Positions 39,601-52,100 of a DNA stretch of 64,000 bases are shown here, piece by piece. The position numbers were made by a program, and so were the translations under genes. The notes beneath the pieces are model-generated. The model saw only the letters and a list, made by a program, of their open reading frames with translations, was not told the origin of the DNA and did no database searches. This DNA is from Trichoplax sp. H2. Its lineage: Eukaryota; Placozoa; Uniplacotomia; Trichoplacea. The DNA lies in contig NOWV01000070.1 of assembly GCA_003344405.1 (NCBI GenBank), positions 62,001 through 126,000 of the forward strand, given 5' to 3'. Every line of letters starts with the position of its first letter. Positions within the stretch are counted from its first letter, which is position 1.

Positions 39601-42600
39601 TGAAAGAACTACTACTTTAAATGAAGCCTAAATCGGCTCCTTAATCATATCATTTCATCTTCATACGTCCATGCATCTATTTATTCTCGAAAAATACAAG
39701 CAAATTTAAAAATATTAAAAACTAATAACCAACAGCATTGTGGAATGAATGTAGCAATCAAGATTGTAAAACTTGTTTGGACTTGATTTCCTGCGTAAAA
39801 AAGAGGATGTTTTCATCTGCTGTTACTGTAGTAGATTACATGAAATTTGACGTTGCTAAGCAAATATTGACCTACTTTCTGTCGTCGTGAATATTTTCAT
39901 CTATTGACTGAATATATCTCGCCCTTAGATAGCTTGATGTATAACTTGGCCTTATATTATGACTTAGACTCAGCTGGACAGTCAATCAGTCGGTACATTA
40001 AAGGGTAAAATAATTCACTTAATAATAGTGGTAGAACATCAATAATGTCCTTGAATATTTGTTGTTGTTGTTTTTGTTTACTTATTGTTATGACTGGCCT
40101 TATTCTTGCCTTGTTCATCGGCCGACTGCAGGCTTCCATTTGTGCTCCTAGATGCATTTACTCAATTCTTGTCATCCCCATCATTACCACCACCACGATA
40201 TTCTTTCAAATCAACATCGTAGACGCCAATTTATTCATCACTTTAGGGTGTTACAGTCTTGCACTCTATTTAATCTAGTCATCAAATTTTAATTACCAAC
40301 GTATGGATCATTCTCTATTTTGCGATTGTCGTCGTTTTTATTTCTAGGAAATAGCTTCAAGAAAAATACTTGACGGATTTTATTTTCCGTTTTATCAAAA
40401 TATTGACTGCAATTTGACGTAAATCATTTCCAAGAAATGATCATTTGATATGATACAGCAGTAAATCAGACCTTTAAAATTAGCTTGTTTTTCTGCTAAT
40501 CGTCGTCATTATAAAGTTAAAGACTGAGTTGATTGCAATAAAATTAATTTGATTATCCTACAAAATGATACGCTAGAATAAGATTGCTGACAGTCAACGT
40601 CTTAATTGTCATTAAAAGTTGATCCTATTGGCAATGTGTTTACTGTAAATTACTAATCCAATCATCTTAATGATAAAATATGAAGTATTATCTCACTTTT
40701 AACGGGACAAGGGGGCAAGATGGTTCTTTTTCATTCTTAATTAACTATAATTTAATTCAATAAAAAGTGGTCGTAGTGGAGGTGGTATTGATGAAATACT
40801 GAATTTTATCAATATTTTTTTCTCTTGCGGGGAGAGTGAAATCTCCATTCTTAATGATGGTTCAATATCAACAATCTTATTCACTTATTTGTTTCTTGAT
40901 TGTTATTTCATGCTCTATAACATATTCATATAGTCATGGTTAAAAATAAGAAAACACTAGGGACTTTTATTCCTTCAATTGAAGCTGTTGGCTATCATTA
41001 TCTAAAGGAAATAGAGGAAATATTTTATCTTGACAATTCATTACTAGCCTGATAATGTGATAACAGCAAGATAATGTATCCTAATTCAATTTCTTACCAT
41101 TTATCACCAACTCATTAGGGTAGCTATCAAACCCAGTATTCTAGTTAGTTTTAATTGCAATGTATCTATTATCTAGTCATACAGTTTGATACTAAGGTAA
41201 TCAAGAATATGAAAGAGATATTGTAGCCTTAACTAATATTCATCTTCTTACCATTTCTTTGTTAATTGAATACGTAGTTATCATGGCTGTTGCTTTAAAT
41301 TCAAGTTACCCAGTATCCACTAATTTAAGAGTATAGTAAGCAAGAAGACATAAGGGATATTCTACCTTCACTGCCTTTTTACTGTTTCTTATTCATTCAA
41401 CCAGCAATTATCACGATTGCCATTGTAGTATCTTTTGCTTTAAATTGACTCATTCTCTACTAATTGATATTACGGTAAGCAATAAAATTAATCTCCTGAC
41501 AAGCACAAGACCAATTTATCGGGGTGAAGGATATCCTTAGTGTATAAGCAATCAATGGAGTGCTTCTGCAACGTATGAAAGAAACGACGTTTTTACGTAA
41601 ACTACTGAAGAGTAGTAATTGGGTTGAAGGTCATCAGTGGAATATTTCTATTATATCGCTTTCCTTGTATACGGATCAAGGTTATATGAGCAACTTATTT
41701 TTTATTTATGATTACCACGACTATTTGCAGTTAGATACACGATGATTGAATTAGGTTAATCAAACTGGATTGAACTTTAACTGATATTCTTCAATACCAA
41801 AATTAATAATCGTATTATTCTGAGTCAACAATCTCACTGATAAAGCCATGAAAAAAATATTTATAATAATCTTCTCCATTAATCAATATCTATTTTTAAA
41901 TATAATTTATTTGTTAGTTTGTATATATATAAATAAGTTATATCCAAAATCCTGAGTCTATTCCGTTATCAACGTAAAATATTAATGGATAGTACAATTG
42001 AAATTGGTCTTGCCATCTAGAACAATTACTTTATTTTCGAACTCGAAATCAATTCAATTTTAAATTATACCCAATAATGTATTGCACATCAATTGAAGTC
42101 GGTATGGGCAAATTTAGGATATTGAAATCTTGCTATTATTTGGGATGATATATTATATGGTATTGAGTTGTAGTTTTGCCAACATGGAGAATAATATACC
42201 TGAAATAGATATCTAGTATAATTTTATATGATACGCATTAATTATTAATTGTAGAAGTATTTCGATGTTGTTTTGTAATTTTAATGATTAATTTACAATT
42301 TTTTTTTCTCTCTTTCTTTATACTTACCAAAATGGATTGAATGAAAATTATGGGTACAGTTGTCAGAAAAAATGAATTTCAATTTAACATTTCTGATATC
42401 AACGATAAAGAAGAATTAATTAGTGCCGAACTCCGAGTTTTTCGACTACGCCATTACATTAAATTACCTCATGGACATCGTGGATATTATAACGCTAAAG
42501 TATTCCAAATTATGCCTCATGGTTTTAAAGATCGATTAATTGATTCACAGGTAATTGGTCATCGCAGCCATGGCTGGAAAGTTTTTTCTGTTTCTCCTGC

Positions 42601-43270
42601 TGTCCGTTATTGGATTCACTATCCAAAGCATAATCTTGGCTTAAGGATTGTAATTACGGAGCTCAATAGCGAAGAACCATTGCATCAAGATTTGTACCAA
42701 TTTGCTAAGCATCCACCACATCATCGCTCTAAGCAAGCATTACTCATAGTCAGTTCTAATGTTCAGTTGCCAAAATTGGCTAATTTAGCAGAAGTCATGA
42801 AAACAGTGGAAGGGAAAAAGTTGCATTATAAGGCATCGGAGAACAATCAAAACAGTAATCAGCTTGAAGAAGATCATCCATCACGTAGTAAGCGTTCAGT
42901 TAATAAGCGTCGTGACACCAATGGTCGAGGATATCTACCCCAAGATTATTCTAATAGTCCGTGCCATCGAGAAGACTTAGTTGTCGACTTTAAAGATATT
43001 GGTTGGGAATGGATCATTTCACCGAGATCTTTCAATGCATATCAATGTGTCGGTGTTTGTAAATATCCTTTAGGAAGTAATACTAATGCAACATTACATG
43101 CAACTCTTCGCGCTATGATGTCCTACTTTGGTCAAAATAGCCAGCCTACCCTGCCATGTTGTACACCAGATCGTTTAAGAAGTCATACATTTTTATTTTA
43201 TAATGCTAACCATGAGATCCAAATTAATGAATTTGACGGTATGGTAGTTGAAACATGTGGGTGCCATTAA
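36613..43270 (+). CDS. BMP-type TGF-beta family ligand precursor
   Basis: Secreted dimeric growth factor acting on type I/II serine kinase receptors. Two exons, 36613-36973 and 42360-43270, join in phase to give 423 residues. Residues 1-28 form a signal peptide ending CTA. The propeptide has GNTIRSYFDL and a stretch from NEFQFNISDI to SAELRVFR that is typical of BMP prodomains. The furin site RSKR is at residues 296-299 (42884-42895), leaving a 124-residue mature chain. All seven knot and dimer cysteines are present: residues 322, 350 and 354 (CVGVC), 387 and 388 (CC), and 420 and 422 (CGCH end). The NAT site at residue 363 matches the N-glycosylation site of BMPs. The first finger reads GWEWI (W-x-W) rather than GWxxWI. 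The frame stays open 38 codons upstream of 36613 without an ATG, so I chose the ATG at 36613. The exact orthologue (BMP2/4, BMP9/10 or another) is not resolved. A small extra exon in the 5.4-kb intron cannot be excluded. Confidence 0.93.
36974..42359 (+). other. 5.4-kb intron of the BMP-type gene
   Basis: Starts GTAAGA and ends in CAG after a T-rich tract near 42301-42325. A 77-codon frame at 40045-40278 and others inside it show no family resemblance. At this size the intron could hold enhancers, but no specific site is recognised. Confidence 0.6.
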
Positions 43271-46200
43271 TACTGAATAGCCTATCCGTAATACCATTTA
43301 AAATGATTTCAATTATTCAATGGTTATGATTAGTATTTGATTATTACAATTATTTGATCATATCAATTCATTAATACAGTATCATGAAGATACTGTAATT
43401 ATGATTTACATTTATATCAATATATGAATATATATTATATACATAGCACCATTAGAATGCCTTATTAACACCATAATAGTATTGAAAACTAATTCCAAAA
43501 CATGTAATTATATTATAATATTAATCACGGTTGATGTGGATATATGCGGTATTCAAATATTATTCGATATAAGCCTAGTAACACTCTTTTAATATAATAA
43601 AATACCAAACGATATTGTCATCATAGCTATGATTGTTAATGATAGGAGTTACTCTATGCTCATTTGATAGCGAGTTATTTGAAAAGCAATCTACTATCAT
43701 CATCATCAGCGTATGATTAAGATTTACTATAAAAAGCCTCTATTTATTTAAATTTCTTGGTTGATAAATATAAATCAAATACAACAAGGTACATTAGCTA
43801 ATCAGTCATATACATATGTGCGACAATATGTTGCTATACGTATATACGTAAATACATATATTTAAATAAATGATAACGATCATTGCCACCTCTCCCTTTT
43901 TTCCTCTTTCATCAAAAATCTATTTAATAATTGAATTATGGAAAATGCCTATTATACTTTCAATATATCATAATATCAAAATGTTTACTTTTTTCTCTTT
44001 CTTATGTAATATCCTGATAATAATAATACCGTTATGGTCATATCATGGTCAACTGATATTTATTGGATCATATTTCATCACCTACTCTATAATAGTAAAT
44101 TTTTTTGTCATTGTGTTGTTGTTAAAATTTCATCTACTACTCATTGTGGATGGTTCTTTGCATCGGTATAAAGTAAGTTGAATTGAATAGAATAATTTAC
44201 CGACCAAGACTACTTATAATATTGTGCTTCGTAATAACTTTGTCTTTTAATTAATGTTATACTACGAGCTTTGGACTCTTATTTTACGATCATAAACACT
44301 AACAATATAAGTACAATTTTAAAGGGTAAAACTAACTAATGTCACAAAATTGACATTATCATGTTAATTTTGTTTTGAATGACTACGCTTCAAAATGTTT
44401 TGCTGTTACGTTTCAATATCCGCTATTCTTTCGATCAATTAATTTCTATTTGTGCCTCCATTCTACAACCATTTCTACTCTTGAATACGAAAAATAACGG
44501 GTTCTATTCATATTGATGGATATTGCTTAAAAATTGTTGTGATGAACGTAATGTAAAAAGCAAGATTGCATGACAAGCCATTATTATAGGCTAAATCAAG
44601 GTCTTGAAAGGAAACCTTTAGCAACTCAAAACCAGCTAAAGTTGATATACTAGCTTACAGATTAAAATATGATCAAGTAAAAGAATTGTTAAATTGATAT
44701 TACATTTCAAATTGATATGCTTCCCTAGTAATACTATCTAGTCTTTTGTATTAGTGCATTAGATTGATACTATTACAAATATAAAATTGGTTTAATGACA
44801 TATCACGATATTATGTTATATCCAATTTTGCCATGGTAATTTATGCCGATATGATCCTTGTTGTCTTCTATTCCCGTGCATTTTGCAAAAATTTAGCATG
44901 AGCTTATACTGGCTGCTTTTATCGCTATAGATGGAATTTCGGTCAAGTAACAGATTTACTCGATTCAAACAAAAAGTTCATCAAAATTAATCTTATTCTT
45001 TTTTGCATAATGAATTTGAATAAGATGAAAATAAAAATTGAAACGTACATTTTACATGCTTCGATAGCTTTATTCTATTATTACAGACACTTGCTATGCA
45101 ATATTTCGACATATTAACAGCATCCGTTATTATTAGACTAATTAATGGAAACAGACAGATAAAGAATCAGCTGTGATAAAAAAATTGCTTGTTTTCCTGA
45201 TACGTTAGCTTATATTTGATACAGTATTCATCTGATATCTGTGCATCTGATCGTATTTACTAGTAAATCTGTAGAGAATAAAAGTAATTCCCCATATCCA
45301 CATTGTTATTGTGATATATTATCAATTCTTATTCTCATCTATTCTTGTTATTTGGTTATATTAATATTAATGATAAGACAATAAAAGGAATTATATTCCT
45401 TGAAAGAAATATCTTCGTAATCATGTACAATTGTCATAAATTAAAATAAATTACAAGGAACGCAACTGACATTCATGCCGTATTTATCCAATTAATTTGA
45501 TATAACTACACAAGTAAAAATAATTATTTTGATCTAAGAACTATAAAATTTATATGATAATGAGTAATACCAACTTCCCTATTATGATATATTATTTATT
45601 AAATATATTTTTGGAATACTTTTTACTGATAATAATGCGCCTGTTAGGATATTATAAAATATAGGTTAATATGCTATCTTCAATTACGATCACTTTATGT
45701 ATAGTCCTTACCGCAACTCACTCCTTAGAAGGAATAATGTAAATTTTCGACAAATTGTCTCGTAGCTTGTTTTATTCATCGAGGGCATGTTGCAGTCCGG
45801 ATTCGATGCAATTTCGTGATTAAAAATCGGTATATTGCTGCATTAGTATACTATATTATACTTGACGAAAGGGCTACTAGGGATATGCTAATACTCATAC
45901 GCGTAAAAAGTATATAGTGTATTATTAAGTACCGATTTAATATAACATGCTTTTAAAGATAAATCGATCTCTTAATTCAATAAGATGGTCATCATTAATT
46001 GAAAATGCAGTTATTTTTAAATCAAGGGAATACTTTTCTCAAGGTTAGACGTTTTGATTTAAATATAGAATAATGAATTGATAGTGATGATTACCGGAAA
46101 AAAATGTTTCCCGTTGACTAAATTTCTGCAGTGGACTAAAAAGTATTATTGGCTGCAATACTAAATAGTATTAAGTACGTATAAACAATTTTTCCTTTAA

Positions 46201-47265
46201 CTTAGCGTATCAGACACCTACGCAATAATACTTACTAGAAAAGGTGTACGTTATAGATAACCTTGATTCTATTAATAATTACCTTTTGAGTACTACTGCA
46301 GTTGTATAGAGATTATATTACACAAATGAAAGCAGTGTTAACTAAAATATATCAAACTGTATCATGCAGACTCATCAGATACTTTAGATTTTACGATATC
46401 AATTGCAATAAACTATCTTTAAATAATAGCGTAAACAATAGTTACTACCGCAATTGAGATGATAAGATTTAAGTACGAAACGTTGCTTTTAATTCGTTAA
46501 AAGTACATCCAAAAATTGCAAAGATCTTTAGTAACAACAACAATAAAAATATAATTTGGCACCTTCGATATAAAGGATAAAGGTAAATAGAATTCTGTTA
46601 ATGCAAAGTGTTGTAATCCAATTGATGAAATTGAAGATGAGAAGGAATATCTGCTAATTGAAAATTCATGGCATCTATATCGATATTCCATATTAAACCA
46701 AACATTACTCAAGCCATGTTCTTCTTGCTAAATCAGATTGACACTAATTAATAAACTATTCGCAATTATTTATAATATTGAGATAATCATAAATAAAAAA
46801 GACGATTTTACCTAAAAAAATTGTACTAATTTTCAACGCTAGTGCTCAGTAACGAGATTAAATAGTTAATGTTCATCTGCGCTCATGCCGCGTATTATTT
46901 TCTTCAAGTCCGAAATCATAATTTAGTAATATAAATGGTATCATTTCATTTCTAACAATTAACAATATTAATTCAATGGCTTAATAACACGTTACAGCAA
47001 TTTAAGAATCAGATAGGGTACTATTTAAATTTGTTGCATTTCATTTAGCTTGTCATGAATTCTATCGGCTTAAAATATGTGCTTAGCGAGCCTTTAATCA
47101 ATGAAATGTGACAATAATAATTAATATAATGCCACTGTTGAAAGTCTAACTACGGAATTGATGAATTAGTAGTATTTCGGTGTAGATTATAGAAAATATT
47201 CATTGATATGAATATAACCAACACTAAATATATTAGTCCTGACTCATAAGGCATACTACAATTAA
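43271..47265. other. Intergenic region between the BMP-type gene and DOCK
   Basis: Convergent 3' ends with about 4 kb of AT-rich DNA. The hydrophobic 103-codon frame at 43870-44181 (+) is rich in Ile, Phe and Leu, as expected for chance frames in AT-rich DNA. Nothing else is supported. Confidence 0.5.
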
Positions 47266-49160
47266 TTAGACAACAGTCTCGGACTTTGGCGTACTACTTT
47301 CATCTGATGAAACTGTTGGTGGCTTAAACTGAGGTAAACTATCGCGCCGTTTATCCGAAACCGGGGTGGAACTTCGATTCGAATCGTCAAAAGAATCTTT
47401 ACTAACTTTCCTGTCAATCGTGTTATGGCGTCCCGGGACAGTTTTTATAGGTAGTGCAGGAGAGACATTTAAAGGTCCAGCGTGAGATGAATCTGTCAGT
47501 GATGATGATAAATAATTCTCACTTGATCCGTCTCGACTAGTCGATCTGTATCTAGGCGGTTTTGCAGGTATTGCGCCAGGACTACTGTCAGAAATTTGCA
47601 GAGACGTATTTTTAGGCGGTAGTATGGGCATTTCATCTTTATCGACATCACTTGCGGATGAAGCTGACAATCTCAACTCTGTCGTCAATCGGTCAAAACC
47701 TGATAGTCCTTGATTAAAATCATCTGTAATTGTTATTCAATATTATGTACACATTAGTGAGATATCACGCCAGATAAATGCTTTACTGGCAATAGGAATC
47801 GATAGTTTACCTTGCTTCGCTTTCAAAGAAGAATAATCTATGATATTTTTTAACAGATCCTCATTGGTCAGTGATTGTCTTGGGCTAGACTTTCGGCTTC
47901 CAGGATTACTGCGGCTGTCAGCAATGGTATCACGACGATAGCCATACCAACTGCTGGAATCACTTAATTTATTAGAATCCTGGTGAAATACAAATAAATT
48001 TATGACTTTATTTATTGCGATTCGAAAGCTCTTGTATCTTGTAACAAGAAAGATTGTTGTCTTCTTGTAACAAGAAAGATTAACACAATATCTTCAAATG
48101 AGTCTAGTAGAACTAGAATATCAAATTGACACGTTATTATTCTTACTGTAATATTATACTTTTAAGCGAAACTAACGGCTTGCTAACGATATATTGCGAA
48201 TACCCAACGAATATGACTATATTCTTGCAAATACTATAACCGGCCCATTAACTCATAGCAATGAATGACATATCAGAAGAAAGTGTTAAGGCAAGAATTT
48301 TATCTATAACCTTTTTCAAATACTCACATACTGCAAATTTTATGCTTATGTGAATATACTACGGTACCGGTGGTTAAAAACGGAATGAGTTAGCATATTG
48401 GTGAACTTATAATATGGAAACTGAATTAAAAGCACAACCCTTTTTGTAGTAAAATGAAGTTAAACATATTTAGATGTATTCGCTATTTTTAATGAAAATT
48501 TTAATTCTAGGTGTAATAACGTATTGACTAGCTTTACCAGATCATTTCGTAGGTCATCAAAAAGTTGTCCAGCACTTTGAGATCTTTTGCTCTTTGTAAG
48601 TATATCATTGCCATCTCTGTTATAACAAGGCCATTGCCACATATTTGACATAAAAAAAGCGTCATAATTTGTCATAAAGGATATCTAAAATATCATTTCG
48701 TAATTGAGCTTAACAAATGTCAAGTATTTGTTTGTTTAATTAGTGGTAATGTTATAGGCCGCATAATTTTTTCACGGGTTATGCAATGCGTAGTGCTTAT
48801 AGCCCATTATTATGCTGAAGCATGATGTTATAGGACGTTAGACAGCGCTATCAGCACAAATTTAAAATTTACAATATCTCATAGTTACAATTAGTGCCAA
48901 ATTAGTATTTAGACATTACGATACGGTTAGGCAATAAACAGCAGAATTAACGGTTAGGTTTTGTTAGGCTACCTTTTTAACTGCGATACCCTGGTTAACT
49001 TTCCAAGTCGCTTTCTAATATCCTAGCGTAGCGAAAATGCGAAAAGATATATATAAATCAAAACATACCCAGGTGTTAAGGAAATTGGGTTTTTTTCCAG
49101 AACAATACTGGGACGGTGTGAGAGGTACTTGCTAGAAGCGATACGACGTGCTGTGCGAGA
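47266..49160 (-). other. DOCK segment 5: Ser/Pro-rich tail with SH3-binding motifs, exons 54-57
   Basis: Exons: 49069-49160, 48538-48616, 47811-47979, 47266-47723 (residues 1581-1845). A basic Ser/Arg stretch is followed by a disordered tail. PILPPK at residues 1726-1731 (47611-47628) fits the PxLPxK consensus for the first SH3 domain of CRK, as in the human DOCK1 tail. A second candidate, PAKPPR, follows. The low-complexity tail has little direct similarity to human outside these motifs, so exons 54-56 rest on splice phase and composition. Confidence 0.8.
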
Positions 49161-52100
49161 CTCTTTTTTTCGTTTAATTACTGAATATAATGGCTATTTG
49201 CATTTAAAATAAAAATGCATCTACTAAATACTTATCAATACAGTAACTAATTTTAGGAGTTTCATGAGCAGGATTGGATAAGATTGATATATAAATGTAG
49301 TTATAATCCGATTTAAAGCTTACAATTATATACATGTATCAAAATTTGGCTTAGATATGATTGGAAAATACAACGCATTATCGTGAATGCTGAATTTTGC
49401 AGTAAACCTTATGATATTCGTTGACTTTTCCCTGGAATTCTACAAGGTTACTAGTGATCTTATCATGTAATGGCTGCAAAGTTGGTGCTCCAGTCTTGAC
49501 AAAATCTCCGTGAACTTCAACTCCTTCTTCAGCTACTCGGGTCTACAATTGGAGAGCCAAGTGAATCAATCGTGAGGCTAGCTTATAGCTTGTAGGTCAG
49601 TACTGTACAGTTTTCAATGAAATCTCACTAGATAAAGGATAAGCTCCTTTAAGTGATTGACGGAAGCTTCTCTTTCAGGGTAATCCGTTAGGTATTTCAA
49701 TGTAAAGAAAACCTGTATAAGGACATAATAAATGTAGAAATTAAATTTAAATAAGATTTTGTATGTTTACAAGATGCAATTGCATACCTTCGCATATTGA
49801 GCAATTCCTCCATTTACTGCAGCATCAAGAATTCCATTTAACTGTAGCCCAAGGTTGTTGATATTACCTTTCGGGTTTTGTTTCGCTCTTTCAATGACAT
49901 CTTTCAATTCCATCACCTTCATTTGCACACTTTCAATTGCATACTCTAAAGGATCAATTTCAATCTAGCATACAATAGCAACATCTTAAGACTGAAATGT
50001 GGCCATTCATATTTTCAAACTACAGTAAATCAGCGAGTTTGTTACGACACGTACAAAGTAACAGATAAAATGAAATTGTGTAAACACTCACAATTTCCGG
50101 ACTCGCAGTCTCAAACCATTGCAAGATGCCGGGTAGTACATATTTTGTCCTGAGAACTGTTCTTTTGAGCCACAGTGTCTAAATTTACGTAGATTATCAG
50201 ATATAAGGAAGTAACTAAATGCAATAGCACAATTATATTCGCATGGTGATACATTTACGATATTCAGTATTGTCCCTTACAGCGAACTCATTTTCTGTTT
50301 CTTTTTTCCCTTTATGGAATGGTCTTGAAAATTGAAAGACTTGAAGGTGATTTGTTTTATAGTATCTTTTATCGTATGAACATGTAGTGTATAAATATTA
50401 GTGTCCTTTACTAGTCACGTGGAGTAGGTACTAAAATTCACATAAACTCTAATGTGTAAGAATTAGTTATAGAACCTTTTTATACGTTCACTGGCTTGCG
50501 TATCAGCAAATCGTTCCATATTACAAACCGGATCAGCTTTACAGATTTGAAGATCTACTCAAATTCAAATTATTAAAGGTAAATAATATTAAAATTATTG
50601 ATCAAGGGTATTTGATGATTGGGGTGTAAGAGTGTTTCTCACATTGCTTATCGGAATCCATCTTAGATTTTTCTGGAAGATCCAAGGTGCTTAAAACCTA
50701 ATACGATACGTAGCAATTATATCACTAATGTTACTAACATTAAAGCATTACAGTATGCCAGAATTTGGTTACACTTACAAATATTACATATCACCTACAA
50801 TATATGTTAATAAAAATCTTATGTATATAAATCATATACATAGAAAGGTACATTACTGTAGACTAATCGGATAAATAACCTACAATCAGCGTTACTAGCA
50901 TAGACTCATGTATCGTTAGCCTACACTTTAGTGATGCATGCTTAATTGTGATCTATAACTCGTACTCAGATTCGATTGATTGCTAGCTACAAGTACAACT
51001 GATTTATTTTTCTGATCTCAGTTACAGTTGTCAGTGCTATGGATGTTACCCAATTCTACTTCCACAACAGCTTATACGCTGATCTGCATTAAGTATCTTC
51101 TATCTTCCTCAAATTACAGTATGTAATATAGAAACTACATGTATTTTCCTGCTAACATATTACGTTTTATATCAATAATAGCTTCTTTATCTACTCCTAT
51201 AAATTTATCGAACCCTTTATAGCAAGCATGTAATCGATGATATATAAGCCTCAACAAAATGATGAATGAGGAATTGTATTCTATATTTGAAGTTATACAG
51301 GCGCCTTGTGACTTCGTGAAATTATATCAACTAGGCTCAATACATAATGCAGTACTAACATATTACCTTAGCAGCATATTTCCGATACTCTATTGCAGTA
51401 AATAATAAATTTAAGCAGATAATTCACCTGTGCATCAGGAAAAATACGTTGCATCCTATGCTGAAAGTCAATTATTTGCTCTAACGGTCTACCGCGATAA
51501 ATAAATGTTTTGTTCTGAAATGAACAGAAAATCAGCAGAGTAACGATGAATATTTACATTTCAATAGAAAATCCACAAAATAAGCAATATTTATTATAAG
51601 AGACCAACACTTAAAAACGAAGGGAATCCTTTCCCATAACAACCAACGTAATAGTAAACAGAGGCTGGTCTTATTGGCTCATTTACAATTTTGTTATAAA
51701 GCTCAGCCAATCTTTTCTGCAAGATATAAATCAGAAGTATTATTTATTACAATTGATCCATTGTAGTTATCAATAGTTCATTCATTATATTGATAGTCCC
51801 TACCAGTATCGCGCTTAATTTTTCGTAGTCGAACTCTTCGGTTTCATAACGGACGACCAGGCGTTTGCAAATACCAATGGCATCCTCCCAATTCTAAGTT
51901 AGATTAATATTAATAGAGATATAGCTTACACTTTGCGAACAGTAAAATAATACAATGGCTACGGATGACTAAAAGTGCCAAGCTCTTCCTACTAATATAC
52001 TTCCATGCGTAGTAACATCACTAAGATACGATAAATCCAAAGGCTAAGCTGACCTGACCAAGATCGAAGTAATCAATAATTTCGTGATATAGCTTTTCCT

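Noticed and set aside
43870-44181. 103-codon hydrophobic ORF
   Set aside because: Ile/Phe/Leu-rich translation is typical of T-rich DNA, and there is no recognisable domain.
50432-50448. 17-nt DOCK microexon that would restore VYVNF between exons 48 and 49
   Set aside because: It is phase-compatible, but it would need a 27-nt intron before it, which is too short for normal splicing.
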